DNA from: an uncultured Eubacterium sp.
Lineage (GTDB): Bacteria; Bacillota; Clostridia; Lachnospirales; Lachnospiraceae
Assembly: GCA_947385875.1 (NCBI GenBank)
Contig: CANDMV010000003.1
Coordinates: 1 to 64,000, forward strand
Direction of reading: 5' to 3'
Length of the DNA stretch: 64,000 nucleotides
The position numbers and the translations under genes are program-made. The notes beneath the pieces are model-generated. The model saw nothing but the letters and a program-made list of their open reading frames with translations. It did no database searches and was not told the DNA's origin. Below, in pieces: positions 53,069 through 59,780 of this stretch (positions are counted from its first letter, which is position 1; the number at the start of each line of letters is the position of its first letter).

Positions 53069-53401
53069 GTTTAAAATATATCAATATACTGTAACAGAGA
53101 CATCCACATCTTCATACATACCATCGATCACTGCTCTTTACAATACAGCTTCCACTGATACCTTCATTCGCCGCTGCCGCCTGAATCCGGCGCACCGTCC
53201 CATATCACTGCATGGACGCTGTCCAGAAGAAAGCGATACTGATGGTACAATCCTTTAATAATACTACATGTTTTTTTCCTCGTCTGCAGGTGAGAAGACT
53301 CCTTTACATCCGCAAAACTTATATAATTCACTGGATAACAAGATCTGAAAAATACAGTTCAGCCTTCTGCTTCACTGTATGATACAAGCGGTCACTGTCA
53401 C

Positions 53402-53719
53402 CTACAAAAAATAAACAGCTGCCGTCTCGCACAGAAACACAACTGCGCAGCACAGCACAGCAATCCCGACCATATTCATGCCTTTCCACGCAGCAAATAT
53501 CCCTGCTGCTAACGCAAGAATCCCTGCAATAGGAACCTGCGGTGCAGATATAATTGCCGGAAATGTCATAACCGCAAGCGTAACATATGGCACATAATAA
53601 AGAAATGACCGTATCAATGGATTCTTAATCTTCCCTCGAATCAATGTCAGCGGCAGAACACGAATCAGGCAGGAAACTGCTGCTGCCACCAATATATAGA
53701 TATAAATATTATGTTCCAA
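53402..53719 (-). CDS. azlD: AzlD family branched-chain amino acid exporter subunit
   Basis: This 105-residue protein has three to four membrane helices and the AzlD motif AVSCLIRVLPLTLIRGK then FLYYVPYVTLAVMTFPAI. With AzlC it exports branched-chain amino acids or analogues. The open frame reaches 53779, but the TTG at 53719 follows AGGAGG nine bases away and gives the usual length; an ATG at 53737 overlaps that site. It follows azlC. Confidence 0.88.
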   Translation of the reverse strand: MEHNIYIYILVAAAVSCLIRVLPLTLIRGKIKNPLIRSFLYYVPYVTLAVMTFPAIISAPQVPIAGILALAAGIFAAWKGMNMVGIAVLCCAVVFLCETAAVYFL

Positions 53720-53812
53720 CTCTGGAAACCTCCTCATATAAAAATAAAATGCCCGTTCTAAAATATCATACGATTTCACAAGAAATCATATAAACTGAAC
53801 CCTCTATCGTCC

Positions 53813-54541
53813 CTAATCGCTGCTATGAGAGGAATCCGATTCATCCTTAACCGGAAACAAGGCTGCCGCAATTCCTGCAATGAGTACCGTTAAAAGGCTG
53901 ATCTTCATGCTGTCAGACATGCTGTCAAAAAAAGGAGTCTCAGATACCGCAAAGCTTGCCAGAAAGCTTGCAATGACAACCCCTCCAACAATCTTATTCT
54001 GCTTCGAGGCAGGTATGATAATCGCGACAAACATACCATATAATGCCACACTTAAAGCACTGACAACCGATACCGGCAAAATATTGCCTGCCACAATTCC
54101 AAGAGCCGTCCCCATGGACCATCCTGGCAGTGCGACTGTCATCGCTCCATAATTGTAATACGGGTTCAGCACACCCGCCCTTCCGATACTGATTCCAAAG
54201 ATTTCATCTGTAATCCCAAATCCCACAAAAAATCGATGCACAATAGAAGTTCCTGAATGAAACTTCTGGCTGAGCGCGCAGCTCATAAGCAGATACCTGA
54301 TATTTGTAATCAGAATGACAATCGCCATCTCGATATAAGACGCGTCAGCCAAAATTACTGTAAACTCAGCGTACTCTCCCGCCGAAGCATGATTCAAAAA
54401 GCTGGAGATAAATCCCTGAAGAGGATTTAATCCGGCTTTTTTTGCCACTATTCCCAGCGAAAACGCTACAGCAAAATATCCCATAGCAATGGGAATCCCG
54501 TCTTTTGCTCCATTTATAAAAGCATTCCTGTTTTGATTCAT
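53813..54541 (-). CDS. azlC: AzlC family branched-chain amino acid exporter
   Basis: This 242-residue membrane protein has five to six helices and the AzlC signature GAKDGIPIAMGYFAVAFSLG, then NHASAGEYAEFTVI and ITNIRYLLMSCALSQK. GFGITDEIFGI follows. It is the larger subunit of the AzlCD exporter. It lies 17 bp after the channel gene on the same strand, with CAGGAGA before the ATG, so it is probably co-transcribed with the channel. Confidence 0.93.
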   Translation of the reverse strand: MNQNRNAFINGAKDGIPIAMGYFAVAFSLGIVAKKAGLNPLQGFISSFLNHASAGEYAEFTVILADASYIEMAIVILITNIRYLLMSCALSQKFHSGTSIVHRFFVGFGITDEIFGISIGRAGVLNPYYNYGAMTVALPGWSMGTALGIVAGNILPVSVVSALSVALYGMFVAIIIPASKQNKIVGGVVIASFLASFAVSETPFFDSMSDSMKISLLTVLIAGIAAALFPVKDESDSSHSSD

Positions 54542-54557
54542 TTTAAAATCTCCTGCG

Positions 54558-56129
54558 TCAGCTCCATAGGATGCTCCCTAAAAGCTCCCATGCAGCATCA
54601 CGTTCTTTCCTCTGTTCATCTGTAAGCTCTGAATATGTGCAGAGCATAGGATGCTGCTTTGCGGCATCATTACGCTCCCGCCCATAACTCCAGTTATAAA
54701 ATGTATAAAACCGCAGCCACCGCATATGATCCAGCCTGCGGTACTGATCCAATACAGATTCATCTTTTTTGTTTTCACTATATGCTTCATATGCTTTTTC
54801 TAATATATCCGGCGCAAATTCCGTAATGGTATCATCATTTAATAAAATACGAATTTTCATCAGCAGGTGATCTGCGGCAGAGATCTTAGATTCCCGATGA
54901 AAATCATCCAGCTCCTCCCAACTGAGCGTAGGATAGGAAACCGACCGGCAGAAGATCTCATTAATCATAATGGCTGCCCGGTTCAAAGAAGTCCTCATAA
55001 TCTGATTCGGTGTATAGATTTCCTCATTCGTCCCAAAATAAGACACTCCCGGCGCCCGCCTGTTGCTATGAAGATGAATATTTCCACGAAGCTTATAAAA
55101 CTTTTTCAGCCTCCAGAACACGTTCCAGCCTTCCGGCTCATCGTCTGTACAGATAATAATACGGTCGGCCTGTTCTAAGATCTCATGATGTATTTCCCAG
55201 AATTCATCATGAAAAATAAGAGAATCTGATGTCTTAGATACCTTCTCCATCGAAAACATCTTATGCAGCTGATTATGCACGGCAAGGAATTCTTTCGCGT
55301 CTCCAAATATATGGTATGCTACATGCTGATCGACCGAAATAACATTTGTCAAAATCGCCCGTTCAAGAATACTGTGCCCATAATTTCCAAATCCAATAAG
55401 TACAATCGTATTTTCATAGCTGCACAGCGGCTTCGAGCGCCAGTACTGTCTGGCACAGCAGTCATAGCTATGAAAAAAACTGATATTTTCTGATAGATGG
55501 TCCTGTCCGTTCGTCGTCCTTGCATATACCTCCACCGGAAGCGTATGCAGGTCAACCGCCCGGCTGTTCACACCTATGTCATTCTCTTTCATAAGAAAAA
55601 CCTTGCATCTCGTGCCGATATTTTTCTTGCGCGCTACGATTCTAGCCGGAGATACATTGATAAACAGGCATGGATAGTCCGGAAATTCCCTTCGGTCATC
55701 TCTTTTTTCACCGAAAATAATCACCGCGGCCGGATCTTCCTTATATATGTTTTCAGCCAGAGTTCCGGCTTCCGCTCCATAATCCGCAAAATAATACCAG
55801 TTTTTCTTCCGCTGGAACCCTAACACAAAAAGCGGCAGACCTTCGCTCGTGACAAAAGATATTGCCGCGCCGAATAGTGTCATCAAAATACCTGCGGATA
55901 ACAATAGGAATACAACTCCGACCGCATATCCCAGAGGCGTTACCGGCATTACATCACCATAGCCTACCGTTGTCAATGTAACTAAAGAAAACCATACTGC
56001 ATCACTGAAAGACCGGATCGTCGCCCTGCTGTCGGTATGTTCGGACAGACAGAGGATCATCAGCAGTCCAAGATAAATAACTATAAAAGACATTGTCATG
56101 TAGAGATAGATTTTATTCCTTCTTTTCAT
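54558..56129 (-). CDS. Potassium channel with RCK-like and C-terminal RyR domain
   Basis: This 523-residue protein has two membrane helices (about 9-29 and 67-92) flanking a pore loop with the K+ selectivity filter LTTVGYGDVMP (TVGYGD at 54-59). A cytoplasmic region follows, with a Rossmann-type RCK/TrkA-N start IVLIGFGNYGHSILERAI at 242-260. The last 64 residues (460-523) match a ryanodine-receptor repeat: HMRWLRFYTFYNWSYGRERN, then KQHPMLCTYSELTDEQRKE. Such a fusion suggests a ligand-gated K+ channel. It lies downstream of a restriction-modification operon, 170 bp away, and 17 bp before azlC. The ligand is unknown. Confidence 0.88.
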   Translation of the reverse strand: MKRRNKIYLYMTMSFIVIYLGLLMILCLSEHTDSRATIRSFSDAVWFSLVTLTTVGYGDVMPVTPLGYAVGVVFLLLSAGILMTLFGAAISFVTSEGLPLFVLGFQRKKNWYYFADYGAEAGTLAENIYKEDPAAVIIFGEKRDDRREFPDYPCLFINVSPARIVARKKNIGTRCKVFLMKENDIGVNSRAVDLHTLPVEVYARTTNGQDHLSENISFFHSYDCCARQYWRSKPLCSYENTIVLIGFGNYGHSILERAILTNVISVDQHVAYHIFGDAKEFLAVHNQLHKMFSMEKVSKTSDSLIFHDEFWEIHHEILEQADRIIICTDDEPEGWNVFWRLKKFYKLRGNIHLHSNRRAPGVSYFGTNEEIYTPNQIMRTSLNRAAIMINEIFCRSVSYPTLSWEELDDFHRESKISAADHLLMKIRILLNDDTITEFAPDILEKAYEAYSENKKDESVLDQYRRLDHMRWLRFYTFYNWSYGRERNDAAKQHPMLCTYSELTDEQRKERDAAWELLGSILWS

Positions 56130-56163
56130 AAGGCTCTGTCTTTATTCTCCTTTCGTCCTAAAG

Positions 56164-56294
56164 CGTGTTCCTTCTACAGACCATTCCGTAGTCTTTGGCA
56201 GCATACCTGATCTTATACTACTACGCAATACGTGTTCCTTCTACAGACCATTCCATGATCTTTGGAAGCATACCTGATCTTACACTATGCAATA
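56164..56294. repeat. Tandem direct repeat (67 bp and 64 bp) upstream of the channel gene
   Basis: Two adjacent copies, 56164-56230 and 56231-56294, both begin CGTGTTCCTTCTACAGACCA and both end in GCAATA; they differ at a few positions and by a 3-base gap. Each contains an imperfect palindrome around AGACCATTCC (AGACCAT...ATGATCT in the second copy). The array fills the gap between the nuclease stop and the channel start. It could be paired operators for the channel gene. Confidence 0.75.
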
Positions 56295-56299
56295 AGACT

Positions 56300-57562
56300 T
56301 TATATTATAGGCTTCGGAACAGGAGTTCTTGATTCCACTTTCTCTATAGCTTCTGCCAGCAGACGTTTCTGCTGATCCGGCATCCCGATATAATGATACA
56401 TCAAAAAGCGTGTATCTATCACAATGCCTTGTACCCGCTCATAGTTCTTTGGATCGGGTTTCCAGTCGCCGACAGCTTCACCTATATTTCCTATATTATC
56501 CGCTAATCCAGTCTCAAAGAAGGGATTGTCATTCTTATTAAATGGCATGACAAATGCATTATACAGCTTTTCGCTCGATATTCCCTTTGCACGTTCCATA
56601 TATTCGCCATAGGTTAGTTGTTTATTGATGTCAGGCCCTCCCGGCAGATGATTTGTATTTCCGCTGCATCCGTATCTGTAGAATTTCGCATCGAGGATAT
56701 ATACCTTATCGTTATAAATCATAACTGTATCCGGCTGCAGCGGCGTTTTCGTCCTGTCAGGGCCGTAATCAAGAAGCCATCTTGATCGCGGAAAATACCG
56801 ATCCTTATCCTGGATTCCAAATGCCTTGTCAATCATTTTCTCCCAGATGCGTTCAAAAAAATCTGTTCCAAAGAAATATTGTTTATCTGAAGACTTCGTA
56901 TCTATGTAATTGAGCATAGATACCATGGACAAAAACAGTTCCTGTTCCATATCATTATGCGTAGATGCCAGTTTTTTCTCCAGTATATAGACTGCTTCTC
57001 TGTGATCCGGGCAGGTGCCAGGCTTTTGGGGCATATAAGGCACATAGAGCCATCCCATCTTGTCAAACGCTTCATACACACAGTAACGATGTATCTGCGT
57101 GATTTTTTTATCGGCATCAGGCATAACGGAACGAACAGTCATTTTTGTAAATATCAATGAGCCGTTTTTCTGCACCAGCGCCCTCTGTTCACGTACTGTA
57201 TGCGGCCACGATACACGTCCTTTTATATCCGTCTTAAGCTGTGGATTCACATCAATGTAGTAACACCCTCTCCTAAGAAAATCCTGAATGATTTTAAGAT
57301 ACGCATGTATCGGGAAATTAACAGCTTCCGGCACAGCAAGCTTGGATTTCTCAATCAGCCGATCTTCCTTCATAAAGGCAGCAAGCACATAGAACAGATT
57401 CATGATATCTGCACGGAGATTATCATCATCTTCCGAAAGCTGATAACCAATAGGAAAATATATCACTGCATCATCAGTATCCGCTTTTAAGCCGACAAAC
57501 CTGTCCCCTTCTTCATTTCTGTTAATATGACAGCGTTCTCGTAAACTCTTTTGTATGATCAA
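56300..57562 (-). CDS. LlaJI-R2/McrC-like restriction endonuclease subunit
   Basis: This 420-residue protein resembles the LlaJI family endonuclease (the McrC-type partner of an McrB-like GTPase). The C-terminal PD-(D/E)XK nuclease is visible as TPLQPDTVMIYN then KVYILDAKFYRYG, with PD at 277-278 and DAK at 291-293. The N-terminal half (VNPQLKTDIKGRVSWPHTV, RALVQKNGSLIF) is typical of McrBC/LlaJI partners. The start is a TTG at 57562, with GAGGCGG eight bases upstream, 35 bases after the mcrB stop. It would cut DNA when driven by the GTPase. Confidence 0.85.
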   Translation of the reverse strand: MIIQKSLRERCHINRNEEGDRFVGLKADTDDAVIYFPIGYQLSEDDDNLRADIMNLFYVLAAFMKEDRLIEKSKLAVPEAVNFPIHAYLKIIQDFLRRGCYYIDVNPQLKTDIKGRVSWPHTVREQRALVQKNGSLIFTKMTVRSVMPDADKKITQIHRYCVYEAFDKMGWLYVPYMPQKPGTCPDHREAVYILEKKLASTHNDMEQELFLSMVSMLNYIDTKSSDKQYFFGTDFFERIWEKMIDKAFGIQDKDRYFPRSRWLLDYGPDRTKTPLQPDTVMIYNDKVYILDAKFYRYGCSGNTNHLPGGPDINKQLTYGEYMERAKGISSEKLYNAFVMPFNKNDNPFFETGLADNIGNIGEAVGDWKPDPKNYERVQGIVIDTRFLMYHYIGMPDQQKRLLAEAIEKVESRTPVPKPII

Positions 57563-57597
57563 AGCCTATGACCGCCTCGCTTTCTTTTCAACAAATA

Positions 57598-59103
57598 TTA
57601 TGCCTCTGCATTGGGATAAAGAGATGCGTAAACTGCAGGGTTGAAAATTTTGAACCGTTCACGTCCCTTGGAATATACAAAGGTTCGAATGATTTTTTCA
57701 AGACTGTCCATACTGTCAGTATTGAACAGTGCCTCTGGATAAAACTTAAAAGCATCATCCCATAAATACTTGATAACTTTCTCAGAAAACATACGATTAT
57801 GCATAACAGCCTCCCTGATTACAGCAAGCCTCTGCTTTTTCTCTTCTGTGATCTTTCTGGCAGCTTCATCACGCAGAAGGTCATTGTATTCGTCAAGGAG
57901 CGTTTTATATCCCTCCGCCGGCAGAGCCCGTTCGTCAAAAGCAAGATCATTTTCATGGATAAAATAGACTCCGATTCTTTTATCCTCAGCAGAAGACATC
58001 TTTGCCTTATTTCCAACAATGATACTGTTGACCTTCTCACAGAAAGCCCGCCACGTAACCCCTGTATCCAGAATCAAAGCATCCGCCAGAGATGCACGTA
58101 CATTTTCAAAGCTGTTTTCAATCATACGCATTCTCCATCTGCGCTGGAAAGCAGTATCAAGAGTGAATACGTTTTGATCAGATGTGTTCATGGTTCCAAT
58201 AATCGAAAGATTGGAAGGTATCCGAACCTTATGTGCAGGATCACCATAGATCTTTTGTGCCATATACTTATGTGTTATGCCATATTCACTTGTGCCGGCC
58301 GGGAAGATGATGCCTTCCATATTTTTCGGCTCCATAGTCCGATCTAGCAGCTGAAACACCTCGCCAAAGATTGCAGGAGCATTGCCCCGGTTGATTTCCT
58401 CTATGATAAAGATATATTCACACATCGGATGCCTATACGCATCCCTTATGACAGATGTAAATGGTCCTGGTGTAAATTCATAAATAATCTGCCCATCCGC
58501 ATCCACCCCCGGCATGATCTGACCTATGAAATCAGCGTTTGTGTAATCTGGATGGAATACAAGACGTTCCACAATACTGTCCTGATGGCAATATTCATGC
58601 TCGATCGTCCAGCTTTTACCTGACCCTGGTACTCCATATAAGAGAATATTTCTTCCATTACTTACTCGCCGGCTTTCATCAATCTCACACTCTTCACTTT
58701 TTTCAATAGCGCTGTTCCCCCATGAAGAAATCATATCCATCATGGCAGACATAATCTCCCTATACTGCTCACCCGTGATCTTTATAAACAATTCCGTCTG
58801 TTCGCTCTCATTTATAAGCTTCTGCAGCTTAGAAGAAACCGTCCTAAGTCCTGCCCCCGTCTTTGTCTCTAAGATCTTCTCAAAATAATGCCGAGAACTG
58901 CTCTGATCGTATCCTACATCAAATAAATAACAGAAAGTCCGAGCTGCTCCCGCTACATATCCAATCACTTTATCGCCCTCAGAAAGTGATTTCAAAGGTT
59001 CTGAATTTCCTTTCAGCATGAGTGAAACAGCACATTTTTCACCATGTCCGACTAATGAAAAAGACTTTATCTTTTCTTCAAGAATCAGTATAAAATAACT
59101 CAT
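57598..59103 (-). CDS. McrB/LlaJI-R1-like AAA+ GTPase of a modification-linked restriction system
   Basis: This 501-residue protein has an N-terminal region (1-110) with SEGDKVIGYVAGAARTFCYL, which looks like an EVE/PUA-type domain (inferred). The AAA+ motor follows: Walker A YGVPGSGKSWTIE (157-164), Walker B IFIIEEINRGN (231-241), and the McrB signature IIGTMNTSDQNVFTLD then FQRRWRM (305-325). It is the DNA-translocating GTPase. The ATG overlaps the stop of the preceding gene (ATGA), with AAAGGAG upstream, so the two are translationally coupled. Confidence 0.9.
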   Translation of the reverse strand: MSYFILILEEKIKSFSLVGHGEKCAVSLMLKGNSEPLKSLSEGDKVIGYVAGAARTFCYLFDVGYDQSSSRHYFEKILETKTGAGLRTVSSKLQKLINESEQTELFIKITGEQYREIMSAMMDMISSWGNSAIEKSEECEIDESRRVSNGRNILLYGVPGSGKSWTIEHEYCHQDSIVERLVFHPDYTNADFIGQIMPGVDADGQIIYEFTPGPFTSVIRDAYRHPMCEYIFIIEEINRGNAPAIFGEVFQLLDRTMEPKNMEGIIFPAGTSEYGITHKYMAQKIYGDPAHKVRIPSNLSIIGTMNTSDQNVFTLDTAFQRRWRMRMIENSFENVRASLADALILDTGVTWRAFCEKVNSIIVGNKAKMSSAEDKRIGVYFIHENDLAFDERALPAEGYKTLLDEYNDLLRDEAARKITEEKKQRLAVIREAVMHNRMFSEKVIKYLWDDAFKFYPEALFNTDSMDSLEKIIRTFVYSKGRERFKIFNPAVYASLYPNAEA

Positions 59104-59780
59104 ATTACTGCTCCTTTTTCATTTATAGTATCTATTACCAAATACATACTTGTTTTCATACGCGCAAGCCATTTATCATCGTCACCATTGCTGATTTCGA
59201 TATAATCTAAATACTCGTAGTCTGGCAGAATGCTTTTGCCTTCGATCTGAAGATCATATGCAGCAGTATCAAAAGGAGATATTTTTTTCTTCTTTCTCCA
59301 TCCAAGCCCCTTCACACACAGCTCCACATGTTTATTTTTATAAATGACATTCACCTTATAGTCACTGCCGCTTTTAAATGGTTCCATACGCTCTGGTGTC
59401 AATATTTCAACCCAGTCTCGGTTCTTTTGAAACACAATGGCATCTCTATGGCAGAAATCAAGATATAAATGATAAGAACCGTCGTCTTCTACTTTTTCAA
59501 TGATAACTTCATCTCCAGCATTTGCATTGACACGGCGGAAGTATTGTCCCAATCCAGATATCCGCTCTTGAGAATTCTGGCCAGTCTGAACATATTTAAT
59601 ATTCGAGTTTTCAGGAGTGTATAAAATTCCTTCGACACGGTCAAAAATAGTTATTGCCTGCTGGTTTACCAACATTTGAGATAAATCAATATCTCTTGGA
59701 ATAGCGATGTATGTATCATTAGCAGTGCCTGCCCCGATTTCTGTTGCATTCAGTCTTTTCAAAAAGCTTTCAATTTTCAT
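59100..59780 (-). CDS. Putative DNA-recognition (specificity) protein of the restriction operon
   Basis: This protein of about 226 residues has no nuclease, ATPase or membrane motifs. Its middle (ISGLGQYFRRVNANAGDEVI then EKVEDDGSYHLYLDF) resembles the beta-barrel turn of B3/EcoRII-N-type DNA-binding domains (GLxxYF...AGDxV). It lies between the double methyltransferase and mcrB, overlapping both by a few bases. In LlaJI the site-binding B3-like domain is fused to R1; here it may be a separate polypeptide. The function is inferred. Starts at 59789, 59786 or 59780 are possible. Confidence 0.6.
   Translation of the reverse strand: MKIESFLKRLNATEIGAGTANDTYIAIPRDIDLSQMLVNQQAITIFDRVEGILYTPENSNIKYVQTGQNSQERISGLGQYFRRVNANAGDEVIIEKVEDDGSYHLYLDFCHRDAIVFQKNRDWVEILTPERMEPFKSGSDYKVNVIYKNKHVELCVKGLGWRKKKKISPFDTAAYDLQIEGKSILPDYEYLDYIEISNGDDDKWLARMKTSMYLVIDTINEKGAVI

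Noticed and set aside
53069-53401. Short open frames between cotJC and azlD, such as a 69-codon plus-strand frame
   Set aside because: No ribosome site, no recognisable motif, and overlap with the inverted-repeat element. At most the area holds decayed coding sequence.
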